Shown here: piece after piece, positions 1 through 8,531 of the stretch
How the letters are laid out: each line of letters starts with the position of its first letter
Position numbering within the stretch: the stretch's first letter is position 1
From: Candidatus Dadabacteria bacterium
GTDB lineage: Bacteria; Desulfobacterota_D; UBA1144; Nemesobacterales; Nemesobacteraceae
Direction: 5' to 3'
DNA length: 64,000 bases
Assembly: GCA_951812945.1 (NCBI GenBank)
Contig: CATOTB010000005.1
Location: 151,138 to 215,137 of the forward strand
Program-made: the position numbers and the translations under genes
The notes under the pieces: generated by a model
The model's database searches: none
Told to the model about the DNA's origin: nothing
The model's input: the letters and a program-made list of their open reading frames with translations, nothing else

Positions 1-91
1 CTCCAAAGTTTGTGGATTCCGAGGCTGAACAGAGTATTTAGCCAGTCGTAGTGACTTGCTACTTCATCAAAAATTTTCTTCGTTTCAGGCA

Positions 92-970
92 TCAGACGGA
101 TTCCAGGATCTTTTCTATGTGAGAGGTCCTGTTAAGAACGTAGAAATGAATTCCCGGCACTCCCTTATCGATAAGTTCCCTTACTTGGTCTCTGCACTGG
201 GCGATTCCTATTTCCACCGCTTTGCGGTTGTCGTCTCCTGCACCATCCAGTTTCTTTTTCAGTGATGCGGGTATTTCCGTTCCGCAAAGCGAGGATATTC
301 TTATTACCTGCCTTGATGAGAGCACGGGCATAAGGCCCGGGATAATGGGGAGTTCTATTCCTGCTGCTCTTACCCTCTCAACGTAATCAAAATAGTAACG
401 GTTATCGAAAAAAAGCTGGGTGATTATGATGTCAGCCCCAGCATCCACTTTTTTTTTCAGATTCGCTATGTCTTCCTCAAAGCTCGGGGATTCAATGTGT
501 TTTTCCGGATAGCCCGCAACGGCCAGGGAAAACCGCCGTGGCTTTTCTTTTTCATATTTTCTTATGTATTCCACGAGTTGGTTTGCGTGTTGAAATGCTC
601 CCTTGGACAGCAGTTCTTCGCCTTCTTCCTTGGGAATATCTCCCCTGAGCGCAACTATGTTGCGTATTTTCTCCTGTTCTATCCCCTCAAGCATAAGATC
701 TATTTCTCTCTCGGAAGATCCTATGCAAGTCAGGTGACAGGCGCTTTCCGTTCCGATAACGTTTTTTACGTAGGAGGCGACCTCAAGGGTTCTTTTTCGC
801 CCCTTTCCCATGGCGCCATGAGTTACCGTTATAATGCTTGGCGAAAATTCGGCGAGTTTCGCGAGGATACCTTTGAGTTTTTCGAATTCGGAGTCGTCTT
901 TCGGAGGAAACACCTCAAAGGATATTAAAGGAGCATTTTCTTTTTTGTTCTTGTATTCGGAAAAATTCAC
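92..970 (-). CDS. metF: Methylenetetrahydrofolate reductase
   Basis: This 292-residue protein should reduce 5,10-methylene-THF to 5-methyl-THF with NAD(P)H and FAD, feeding methionine synthesis in the cytosol. The N-terminus carries the family start SFEVFPPKDD (about residues 17-26), followed by THGAMGKGR and the ALRGD strand of the TIM barrel. The C-terminal part has PGLMPVLS and ends with the GIHFYVLNR strand. The length is normal for bacterial MetF. The ATG at 970 is preceded by AGAGGGA at a usable distance, which supports this start. No methionine gene is adjacent. The reading frame is intact and the assignment is firm. Confidence 0.96.
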   Translation of the reverse strand: MNFSEYKNKKENAPLISFEVFPPKDDSEFEKLKGILAKLAEFSPSIITVTHGAMGKGRKRTLEVASYVKNVIGTESACHLTCIGSSEREIDLMLEGIEQEKIRNIVALRGDIPKEEGEELLSKGAFQHANQLVEYIRKYEKEKPRRFSLAVAGYPEKHIESPSFEEDIANLKKKVDAGADIIITQLFFDNRYYFDYVERVRAAGIELPIIPGLMPVLSSRQVIRISSLCGTEIPASLKKKLDGAGDDNRKAVEIGIAQCRDQVRELIDKGVPGIHFYVLNRTSHIEKILESV

Positions 971-1096
971 GGTTTCCCTCTGGGTTTAAGCTCTACGGAG
1001 TTGCTTTCTTTTAATTTTCAATAGGTTTTCGAAGTCCGAAATTATTGTGATCAAACGCAAAGTCCGTTTCACATCATCTGGCGAGTATGTATACCT

Positions 1097-1918
1097 TTAT
1101 AATTTCCTTGCGGAGTCGGCCATCATTATGATGGAAACGATGGCGAGCATGGCCGCAAGGCTGGTCGTTCCGATCAACATAAAAATCAGTAGCTCTCCTC
1201 TTTCCTGATAACGTTTGACCTCTTTTGTTGTCCTTTTTTCTACGGCGCTAAAGAATTTTTCCACCGGGTGCATAATTCGTTCTTTTGCCCTGTGATATTC
1301 CTCGCTGTGTAGCAGCCGGCTTGCGAGGTCAGGGTCCGGCCTTCCTCTGACTGTGTAATTGCCGGAGGCATCTTTATAAAGACCAACCATTGCATTCATT
1401 GCCTGAACCTCCAGCTTGGTCAAGGAGTTTGATTCATTCTGTGCCGTTGCCAGAAAGTCAAGTTCGACGTCGGTTAACCCTAATTTCTCCATAAGTTCCT
1501 TAAGAGCCACCGGAGTGCCGCTTGGACGTGGCGGAACACCTGTAGAGACCACAAAATCCCAGTATACGCTGTAATATCTCTCGGGACGAGGAAGCCTTCC
1601 GTCTCGGATATCAATAATATCTTGGAAATATTCTTTGTAGCGCTCGTCACCGGTCTCGGCGTAAGTTCGTACCATGCGTGTGAGGTCGTCGGAAGTCTGG
1701 CGCAGTTCATCGGCCAGAAGGTATGAGAGGTACCTGCTTTCTTCTGCTTCAACCACTTGCTGAGTGTTTCTCATAATGACGAATGCCGCGGTGAGTGAAA
1801 CAAACACAAGTGCCATTACGGCCGTGGAGATAACCATCTGCCGGACCGCAGTAACACTTATCTTCTGGCGTTCTTCGCCGGTCTCTTGTACGGAGTGCGA
1901 CGGGTCATGCGAGGACAT
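1097..1918 (-). CDS. Orphan two-TM periplasmic sensor domain protein
   Basis: This 273-residue protein has a short cytoplasmic tail, a membrane segment (about residues 28-49), a helical extracytoplasmic region of about 190 residues, and a second membrane segment (about 245-268). It stops seven residues after the second segment. The region with LLADELRQTSDDLTRMVRTY and GDERYKEYFQDI resembles the four-helix sensor module found at the N-terminus of some chemoreceptors, histidine kinases and nucleotide cyclases. No HAMP, kinase, cyclase or methyl-accepting domain follows. AAGGAGA lies six bases before the ATG, so it looks translated. It could be a truncated receptor or a stand-alone sensor subunit. 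The ligand is unknown. Confidence 0.72.
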   Translation of the reverse strand: MSSHDPSHSVQETGEERQKISVTAVRQMVISTAVMALVFVSLTAAFVIMRNTQQVVEAEESRYLSYLLADELRQTSDDLTRMVRTYAETGDERYKEYFQDIIDIRDGRLPRPERYYSVYWDFVVSTGVPPRPSGTPVALKELMEKLGLTDVELDFLATAQNESNSLTKLEVQAMNAMVGLYKDASGNYTVRGRPDPDLASRLLHSEEYHRAKERIMHPVEKFFSAVEKRTTKEVKRYQERGELLIFMLIGTTSLAAMLAIVSIIMMADSARKL

Positions 1919-2205
1919 CTACTGTCTCCTTGCTTTGGTAGTCCATCGGATCAATATCTGTCGCCTCCCCACGACTGAAGCGGAAGGCAATTCAGCAGTT
2001 GCATATTCCGGGCAAACGCGTATCTTGCGATGCGGTCAGCACACGCAGGATACTTATCACATAACCAAAGGTTGAACTTGGGGGAATTTTTTCGATCATG
2101 TAATCTCTGCACCCCCTCTCTATGCGCAAACCTAACCTTCTAATCTACCCTGCGTCGTATTGCACTTCAAGCTGGTGTTCGGTCAGGAAAAACCCATGTT
2201 TTTTT

Positions 2206-2664
2206 TCAGTTCCCAAAGAGTTTCCGTAGCTGAGCGCTTCTGTAATTGAATATAAAATCTAGTCTTCTACTTACGAAAAACAGATTCGCCAACCTTCCGA
2301 TCGGGCCAAACGGCAGGGAGTAGTGAACAAGGTCTCGAACCTGAGTTTTATCTCCGATCTCCGTGAAAAAATGCTTGTGGTGCCAGAATTTGTAGGGTCC
2401 GAATCGTTGCTCGTCAACAAAATAGCTTGGTGAGTCGACCTGAGTTATCTCCGTTGCCCAAGTGCTTCTGAAAAAAGGGGTGGGCGTTATGGTGTAGGTG
2501 ATTATCATGCCGGGATATATTTCCCTTTGCGTCTCAGATGTTATGCGCAGGTTCAGTTCGGGGGGAGTGATTCTTGGAAGATTGTTCGGGTCGGAGAAAA
2601 AATCCCAGGCTGTTTCAAGAGAAACCCCCAAAAATTCCGTTCTCTCAAACGTATATATCTTCAT
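2206..2664 (-). CDS. SRPBCC (START-like) ligand-binding domain protein
   Basis: The 152-residue sequence begins with KIYTFERTEFLGVSLETAWD and continues with FFSDPNNLPRITPP, PGMIITYTI and GPYKFWHHKHFFTE. These features are typical of the SRPBCC/polyketide-cyclase-like subfamily often annotated as SulA-like or cell-division-inhibitor-like. Such proteins form a helix-grip cavity for hydrophobic ligands. The real substrate is not deducible. Its ATG overlaps the stop codon of the upstream MFS transporter gene by four bases, so the two are translationally coupled and may serve a shared hydrophobic-compound function. No signal peptide or membrane segment is seen, so it should be cytosolic. Confidence 0.82.
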   Translation of the reverse strand: MKIYTFERTEFLGVSLETAWDFFSDPNNLPRITPPELNLRITSETQREIYPGMIITYTITPTPFFRSTWATEITQVDSPSYFVDEQRFGPYKFWHHKHFFTEIGDKTQVRDLVHYSLPFGPIGRLANLFFVSRRLDFIFNYRSAQLRKLFGN

Positions 2665-3827
2665 TCTTTTTCAGCCTGCTCAAGCGGCGGCTTGGGAAGC
2701 CCGACAAACTTCCACAGAACCAGGAACAGAAGTCCGAACATCAGGGGTAAAGACTGGTGTGTCTCATAAAGTATGCCGGCAGACATCCCGCCCACGCAGG
2801 CTCCCATGAAATTCGCTAGGTTGAAAAAACCGGAGAGAACGCCCCTGTTTTCCGAGGAAACTCTCTGCGTGACAAACGCGGGGAGTATGGACTGAAATAT
2901 GATGTGCCCGAAAAAGAACGCTCCTCCAGCGAGGTAGAGAGTGATGCTGTTGGATTCCCGAAGCAGATAGATTAAAAAAGAGGCCACTAGAAAGAAAAGC
3001 CCGAACCTGGTCGCCTGTCTGAGTATTTTTCTCGTCTCGGAAATCCGGATGTAGAGGTTAACCAGAAGCCCGCTCGGGACGAGTATTATCAGGTAGACGA
3101 ACCACAGGTCTTCGGGTCCGGTACCGAGGTTTTTCCAGTCCAGTGGATAGATGAACAGAATAAGATTAAGAGTAAGAGAGGTTATGAAGGTTGAGAAAAG
3201 AATTTTTCTGACTTCCGGTTCCCTGAGTTTGAGAAGAATCTCTTTTCTGTCCCCTGTTTTTTTCTTTGGAAGTCCGGGAAACATGAAAAGAGTAACCAGC
3301 ACCGCCACTAAACCCAGGCCGGCGAGTATGAAGAAGAGGCTTTCGAAACCGAGTTTCGTCGCGAGCACCGGGCCGACTACGAGTGAAGTTATAAACGCAA
3401 TCCCGATTATTACTCCGGTCAGCATAAAAGACTGGGCCCTTACCTCGGTTCTTGTGGAATCTCCGAGGGTAGCTATTGCGACCGCGCCTATCGCGCCGCT
3501 TCCCTGAAGCGCTCTGGTTATTATGAGTTCCCAGATGTTGTCCGCGAAACCGCAGAGAATGCTTCCCAGACAGAAAATTATAAGCCCCGACACTATTACC
3601 GGCTTTCTTCCGAACCTGTCGCTTGCCATGCCGAAAGGTATTTGAAGCAGGCTCTGGGTAAGGGCGTATATTCCGAACGCGACTCCCGCGGATGCGAGGG
3701 TTGCTCCCTCGTAGTTTACGGCATATATGCTGAAAACGGGGACTATCAGGAATATTCCCAGGAGCCTGAGCGCGATTATTGTTCCTATTACAAGAACGCA
3801 GCGAAGTTCGTACCTGTTCAGTTTCAT
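2661..3827 (-). CDS. MFS transporter, YajR-like
   Basis: This 388-residue protein has about twelve hydrophobic segments and the MFS motif A loop GMASDRFGRKP between segments 2 and 3. The N-terminal half (RLLGIFLIVPVFSIYA, then ALQGSGAIGAVAIATLGD) resembles the YajR group of inner-membrane transporters, but the C-terminal ferredoxin-like YAM domain of Escherichia coli YajR is missing because the protein ends right after segment 12. The substrate is unknown; proton-coupled drug or metabolite efflux is typical of the family. It is followed without a gap by the START-like gene. A good -10 box (TATAAT on the minus strand at 3912-3907) lies about 80 bases upstream of the ATG. Confidence 0.88.
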   Translation of the reverse strand: MKLNRYELRCVLVIGTIIALRLLGIFLIVPVFSIYAVNYEGATLASAGVAFGIYALTQSLLQIPFGMASDRFGRKPVIVSGLIIFCLGSILCGFADNIWELIITRALQGSGAIGAVAIATLGDSTRTEVRAQSFMLTGVIIGIAFITSLVVGPVLATKLGFESLFFILAGLGLVAVLVTLFMFPGLPKKKTGDRKEILLKLREPEVRKILFSTFITSLTLNLILFIYPLDWKNLGTGPEDLWFVYLIILVPSGLLVNLYIRISETRKILRQATRFGLFFLVASFLIYLLRESNSITLYLAGGAFFFGHIIFQSILPAFVTQRVSSENRGVLSGFFNLANFMGACVGGMSAGILYETHQSLPLMFGLLFLVLWKFVGLPKPPLEQAEKE

Positions 3828-3906
3828 GCCGTTTTTCCCGAAATTCTCCGTTCCGGTTCCGTTTTTAGGGAGACAATAAAAAACCGGTTCAATGAAAGAT
3901 AGGGGA

Positions 3907-3912
3907 ATTATA
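3907..3912 (-). promoter_or_regulatory. Predicted -10 box for the MFS/START-like operon
   Basis: Reading leftward the sequence is GGTATATAATTCCC, with a perfect TATAAT. No good -35 hexamer is visible at the usual spacing. The same GTATATAATT block occurs upstream of three other minus-strand genes in the window (near 13620, 60553 and 60846), which supports it as a sigma-70-type element of this organism. Confidence 0.5.
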
Positions 3913-3947
3913 TACCTAAATAAATAGCAATCGGGTATTTATCGCGT

Positions 3948-3976
3948 TTGACAATGGCAGAACGCTGCAAGATAAT
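3948..3976 (+). promoter_or_regulatory. Sigma-70-like promoter for the outer-membrane protein gene
   Basis: A perfect TTGACA (3948-3953) is followed after 17 bases by GATAAT (3971-3976). It lies about 50 bases before the ATG at 4027 and points to it. It is divergent from the -10 box of the MFS operon about 40 bases away. Confidence 0.72.
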
Positions 3977-4026
3977 AGAAAAAGCCGGAACTTATTAAAA
4001 GGAATAACCGTAAGGAGGAACATCCG

Positions 4027-4962
4027 ATGAAACTGCCGTTTCGATCTGGCGGAGCCAGACTGTTATCAATAAAATCTCTTACGCTCCTGTTCTCCATGGT
4101 GCTTGGTCCGTCCGTGGCTTTGGCGGGAGGAATGCCCCCTGGCGTTGAGAAGAAGGCGCCTGTGATGGAGGAAAGTGCCGAAGTCAAGGTACCTTCCCCC
4201 GAAGTTGAGCGGCCTTCTCTTGAAGTTAAGGGGGAGACTGAGACGGAGCAGAGTGCTCAATCCGGGGGTTCTTCCACAGAAGCTTTGGAAGAGATGGCTG
4301 AGCCGGAGAAGGATTCGCCCGCTACGGGAAGCGGGTTTACCGTTGGAGCCCGCGGCGCCCTCAGTATTCTTGGCAGTGACAGTATATCGGGGACCTCGGC
4401 TTCCCAATACGGGCCGTTAGGAGCTACCGTGGATTATGACAAAGGATACAGTTTCAGCTTGATGCTTGGCTACGCGCTTGGAAACGGACTGCGTATTGAA
4501 GCTGAGGGTAGCTACATCAATAACGGTTTTCAGGAAATAAGCGTAAGGACGCCGGGAGTTTTTGCGGCACAACTTGAGACAGGGGAAAACAAGCTCGGAG
4601 GCGATCTTTCAGCGCGCACGCTCATGATGAATGCCTATTATGATGTAAACCTGGGCGGCGGCCTGGTTCCTTATGTAGGCGGCGGCTTGGGTGCGGCTGA
4701 TCTTTCAAGCGAAATGAAATCAACTGCGGGCGATCTGCTTGTTGACGACGACGATTACATTTTTATTTATCAGGTTGGCGGCGGGTTAGGTTACAAAATC
4801 AGCGGGTACAGCAGCGGGCTCGATGTAACGGTAAGTTTGGACTACCGCTACCTGGCTTCTTTTGAAGACCCGAGGTTCAAGCAGAAGGTGACCGGTAATT
4901 TTGTAGAAGGCGAGTTCGGAGGACATTACATCGGCGGCGGAGTGAGGTTAGGACTCTGGTAG
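4027..4962 (+). CDS. Outer-membrane beta-barrel protein
   Basis: The 311-residue precursor has a Sec signal peptide (about residues 1-34, hydrophobic core LTLLFSMVLG, cleavage near ALA-GG). A Pro/Glu/Ser-rich linker follows to about residue 108, then an 8- to 10-stranded barrel-like region with alternating aromatic and small residues (YDVNLGGGLVPYVGGGLGAA, DYRYLASFEDP). It ends in GLW, an aromatic C-terminus usual for outer-membrane barrels. It resembles the OmpA-type/P44-Msp2-like barrel families without a peptidoglycan-binding domain. Function is unknown; an adhesin, structural or small-pore role is possible. AAGGAGGA lies just before the ATG, and a near-consensus promoter precedes it, so expression may be strong. 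Confidence 0.83.
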   Translation: MKLPFRSGGARLLSIKSLTLLFSMVLGPSVALAGGMPPGVEKKAPVMEESAEVKVPSPEVERPSLEVKGETETEQSAQSGGSSTEALEEMAEPEKDSPATGSGFTVGARGALSILGSDSISGTSASQYGPLGATVDYDKGYSFSLMLGYALGNGLRIEAEGSYINNGFQEISVRTPGVFAAQLETGENKLGGDLSARTLMMNAYYDVNLGGGLVPYVGGGLGAADLSSEMKSTAGDLLVDDDDYIFIYQVGGGLGYKISGYSSGLDVTVSLDYRYLASFEDPRFKQKVTGNFVEGEFGGHYIGGGVRLGLW

Positions 4963-5008
4963 AGTCCCGGCCGTATGCCTTAAGCTGCGCTCAACCCTTT
5001 TCGCAATT

Positions 5009-5027
5009 CCCCTTATCTGGGGTCTTT
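5009..5027 (+). terminator. Weak candidate terminator after the outer-membrane protein gene
   Basis: CCCC and GGGG separated by six bases are followed by TCTTTTT. The stem is only four base pairs, plus flanking weak pairs. The location, about 50 bases after the stop codon, suits an intrinsic terminator, but the structure is marginal. Confidence 0.3.
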
Positions 5028-5074
5028 TTACGTTTCTGATATGAGGCAGGCCTGAAACTTGCCTTAGGGAGTGG

Positions 5075-5080
5075 TATAAT
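5075..5080 (+). promoter_or_regulatory. Predicted extended -10 box upstream of alr
   Basis: TGG directly followed by TATAAT forms an extended -10. A partial -35 (CTGAAA, 5052-5057) sits 17 bases upstream. The gene starts at 5173, leaving a leader of about 85 bases in which I see no clear structure. Confidence 0.5.
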
Positions 5081-5172
5081 TTCCACTCTAGCTGACCTGA
5101 GGAAATACGGAACCGGTAAATAGGTAGTTCGAAAGAATTTCCTCCCTCAACTTTTGGAGAAATTTCCAGGCG

Positions 5173-6261
5173 ATGAGACCTACTTGGGCTGAAATAAGTC
5201 TTGATTCTTTTAAATCAAACCTTGGTGAGGTAAGAAAACTTGTAGGGGAAGATGTCCGTATCATGGCGATTGTCAAAGCCGATGCTTACGGACACGGTGC
5301 GGTAAGAGTAAGCGAAACTGCCCTTGGTCATGGAGCCGACATGCTTGGAGTGGCTACCGTGTCGGAGGCGATGGAACTCAGGAGGGCCGGAATAACGGGC
5401 GAGATATTTCTTCTGGGAAGTATTGATCCCCAAGAGGCAGGGATCGTAGTAGAAAACGCGCTTACTCCCGCCTGCTATTCCCTTGATGTGCTTGAGGCCC
5501 TCTCTGAAGCCGCCGTCAAGCGTGGAAAAACGGCCCGTTATCACCTGAAAGTCGATACGGGAATGACCAGGCTCGGAGTGGGGGTAGGGGACATTGAATC
5601 TTTTTTTGCCTCCGCCTCCGCACTTCCCGGAGTGATTCTTGAAGGCGTCTTTACCCATCTTGCCTCTTCTGAGATTCCCCAAAGCGACTATACGGATTAT
5701 CAGCTAGGGGTTTTCCGCGAAGGCCTTTTCTTTCTCGGCGAACTGGGAGTTAAATGCCGCTACGCGCATTCCGCAAACAGCGCATCCATTCAGAGATTTC
5801 CGGATTCCCATATGGACATTGTGAGACCCGGGATAATGCTTTACGGTTCGGGTGGCATGGGGGAAATTGGCCTCAGGCCCGTTATGAAACTCAAAACAAG
5901 GATAGTTCAACTCAGAGAAGTGTCCCCGGGTACTCCGGTTGGTTACGGAGGAAGTTTTGTTACCGGGAGGGAGACGCTGGTCGCGACCCTTCCGATCGGA
6001 TATGCGGACGGCTATCCCAGGGCGCTTTCAAACAGAGCGAAGGTTTCCGTGGGCGGAAGGCTTGCTCCGCTTATAGGGTCTGTCTGCATGGATTTTATCA
6101 TGGTTGATGTAACGGACGTTCCAGGTGTGTGCGTGGGAGATGAGGTGGTGCTTTTCGGAGATGACCTTGTGAGTGTCGAGGATGTCTCTTCTTGGGCCGA
6201 AACCATATCCTACGAGGTTTTATCAAGGGTTTCGCCAAGGGTTCCGAGGCGTTACGTATGA
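5173..6261 (+). CDS. alr: Alanine racemase
   Basis: This PLP enzyme of 362 residues interconverts L- and D-alanine for peptidoglycan. Lys35 in IVKADAYGHG is the expected PLP-binding lysine, and Tyr258 in VGYGGSF is the expected second catalytic base. The TIM-barrel domain occupies roughly residues 1-230 and the beta domain the remainder, which ends with VSPRVPRRYV. Length and motifs are complete. It heads a plus-strand run alr-dtd-smpB-ssrA, with dtd starting 37 bases after the stop. The D-alanine link with dtd, which removes D-amino acids from tRNA, makes functional sense. Confidence 0.96.
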   Translation: MRPTWAEISLDSFKSNLGEVRKLVGEDVRIMAIVKADAYGHGAVRVSETALGHGADMLGVATVSEAMELRRAGITGEIFLLGSIDPQEAGIVVENALTPACYSLDVLEALSEAAVKRGKTARYHLKVDTGMTRLGVGVGDIESFFASASALPGVILEGVFTHLASSEIPQSDYTDYQLGVFREGLFFLGELGVKCRYAHSANSASIQRFPDSHMDIVRPGIMLYGSGGMGEIGLRPVMKLKTRIVQLREVSPGTPVGYGGSFVTGRETLVATLPIGYADGYPRALSNRAKVSVGGRLAPLIGSVCMDFIMVDVTDVPGVCVGDEVVLFGDDLVSVEDVSSWAETISYEVLSRVSPRVPRRYV

Positions 6262-6297
6262 TTTGTCTTTGCTAGTTCGTCTTAGGAGAATCCGCAA

Positions 6298-6747
6298 GTG
6301 AGAGCCGTTATACAGAGGGTAGCCGAGGCGTCAGTCAGTGTCGACGGGAACATGGTCGGCACCATAGGCCCGGGGATGGTGATTCTTCTCGGGGTTGAGA
6401 AGGATGATTCGGAAAAAGACGTTGCCTATGTCGCGGAGAAGATAACGGGCCTCAGGATATTTGAGGACTCCTCGGGCAAAATGAACCTCAGCATCAAAGA
6501 TACGGAGGGAGAGATTCTGGTTGTTTCCCAGTTTACCCTCTACGGTGACTGCAGGAAGGGCAGAAGACCTTCTTATGTGCGGGCCGCTGGTGGAGATTTC
6601 GCGAAGAGGTTCTACGAACTTTTCATCGCTGAACTTTCGGAGCGTGGAATCCCAGTGGAAACCGGAGTTTTCGGAGCAGCAATGGATGTCCATATAGTGA
6701 ATTGCGGGCCGGTTACGCTTCTTGTTGACAGTTCCAGGGATTTTTGA
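6298..6747 (+). CDS. dtd: D-aminoacyl-tRNA deacylase
   Basis: The 149-residue protein hydrolyses D-aminoacyl-tRNAs and glycyl-tRNA(Ala) mischarges in the cytosol. The sequence starts [17 protein letters not shown] and carries the two Dtd signatures: [17 protein letters not shown], and the Gly-Pro motif as NCGPVTL near the C-terminus (NSGPVT or NDGPVT are common, so Cys is a mild variant). The GTG at 6298 is used, with AGGAG about ten bases upstream. It directly follows alr. Confidence 0.95.
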   Translation: MRAVIQRVAEASVSVDGNMVGTIGPGMVILLGVEKDDSEKDVAYVAEKITGLRIFEDSSGKMNLSIKDTEGEILVVSQFTLYGDCRKGRRPSYVRAAGGDFAKRFYELFIAELSERGIPVETGVFGAAMDVHIVNCGPVTLLVDSSRDF

Positions 6748-6791
6748 GTTCCTGCTGGTTATTTCGCCGGGGCGGATTATTATTAGGATAG

Positions 6792-7247
6792 ATGAAGACT
6801 ATATGCAGCCATCCTACCGCTCACAGGGATTATATATTTGAGGAGAAATACGAAGCGGGTCTGGTTCTCAAAGGTTCCGAGGTTAAATCTCTCAGAAACG
6901 GAAACGCCAGCGTAAAGGAGAGCTTCGCTCTCGTAAGGGAGGGCGAAGCCAGGCTTGTTAACTGCTACATAGCTCCTTATGACGCCGCTAACACGCTTAA
7001 CCATGATCCGACAAGAGAAAGGAAGCTTCTGCTCAACTCTCATGAGATAAGGAGGCTGATTGGAAAGACCAGCATTAGAGGGTATACTTTAGTTCCTCTC
7101 AGGATTTATTTTAAACACGGCATCGCAAAACTCGAACTGGCCCTTGCCAAAGGCAAGAAGACGAGGGATAAAAGAGAGGATATCAAGCGTCGTGAGGCCC
7201 AAAGAGATATGCAGAAAGCCGTAAGACGATCTTTGAAACGTTCATAG
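6792..7247 (+). CDS. smpB: SsrA-binding protein SmpB
   Basis: The 151-residue protein binds tmRNA and delivers it to stalled ribosomes. The core includes HRDYIFEEKYEAGLVLKGSEVKSLR and ISFALV-like strands of the OB fold (here VKESFALVREGEARLVNCYI). The C-terminal tail is very basic, as expected (KKTRDKREDIKRREAQRDMQ at about residues 118-137). The ATG at 6792 follows TTAGGAT. The tmRNA gene begins only nine bases after its stop codon, a clear functional pairing. Confidence 0.97.
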   Translation: MKTICSHPTAHRDYIFEEKYEAGLVLKGSEVKSLRNGNASVKESFALVREGEARLVNCYIAPYDAANTLNHDPTRERKLLLNSHEIRRLIGKTSIRGYTLVPLRIYFKHGIAKLELALAKGKKTRDKREDIKRREAQRDMQKAVRRSLKRS

Positions 7248-7256
7248 CTTAAACAC

Positions 7257-7609
<353 letters not shown>

Positions 7610-7779
7610 ACTCTCTGTATAGCCGCTTAAAAAAGAAGGCCATCTCTAATTGCTAGAATATGGTATCTTCACATACACACGTTCTAATCCCAGAGATATT
7701 TCAGTTAACAGGGATCGTTTTAACCAAGCGATGCTTAAAAACAATAAAACCGAGATAGCAAAAGGATTTCAGGGAATTA

Positions 7780-8382
7780 GTGGCCGATATGAACCGTAGA
7801 ACTATAGTAATTGCCACGAAAAACAACGGAAAGCTGAGAGAATTCAAGTCGATTCTCGCCGATGCGTACGATGACATCCTTTCTCTTACTGATTTTGACG
7901 ACATTCCAGATATAGAGGAAACAGGTTTTTCTTTCAGGGAAAACGCCCTTATCAAGGCGAAAGCAACCTCTGATTTTCTTGGAATGGATGCTATCGGGGA
8001 TGATTCAGGCTTGGTTGTGGATGCTCTGGGCGGAGCTCCCGGGATTTATTCGGCTAGGTATGCCGGAGATGGGGCGTCTGATGATGAGAACAACAAAAAA
8101 CTGCTCTCTGAACTCAAAGGAGAGAAAAACAAGAGTGCCAGATTTGTCTGCTGCATTGCCTTAGTACTTGTAAATGGAACACAGGAATTCTTTGAAGGCG
8201 AGTGCTGCGGACAGATTATTCAGGAAAAAAGAGGTGAAAGCGGTTTTGGCTATGACCCGGTTTTTTACGTTCCTCAATATGAAAAGACAATGGCTGAACT
8301 TGGCCCCGACATAAAAAACAGCATAAGCCACAGAGCTATCGCTTCAGAAAAACTCTTGTCGTATTTTTCAAACTTGAAATAA
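7780..8382 (+). CDS. rdgB: dITP/XTP pyrophosphatase (RdgB/HAM1 family)
   Basis: The 200-residue enzyme hydrolyses dITP, XTP and similar non-canonical purine nucleotides, cleaning the nucleotide pool. Family motifs are IVIATKNNGKLREFKSIL at the N-terminus, DDSGLVVDALGGAPGIYSAR in the middle, and GFGYDPVFYVP and SHRA near the C-terminus. The start is uncertain. GTG at 7780 has AGGGA four bases upstream, while ATG at 7789 (MNRRTIV) would match most relatives better but has a longer spacing. It stands between ssrA and pyrG with about 170 bases upstream and 150 downstream. Confidence 0.94.
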   Translation: MADMNRRTIVIATKNNGKLREFKSILADAYDDILSLTDFDDIPDIEETGFSFRENALIKAKATSDFLGMDAIGDDSGLVVDALGGAPGIYSARYAGDGASDDENNKKLLSELKGEKNKSARFVCCIALVLVNGTQEFFEGECCGQIIQEKRGESGFGYDPVFYVPQYEKTMAELGPDIKNSISHRAIASEKLLSYFSNLK

Positions 8383-8531
8383 ATATTTTCGGCATCAAGG
8401 TTTCCCCTGTTTTGTCTTCTCAAATTATGTGAAATCTTCCTTTTTAATTGTAAGCTGCCCTGGAATTGAATATATTTAGATTCCGACCTTTGTTTATTGC
8501 TGCTACTATAACTTGATAAGGGGTTTTCTGC

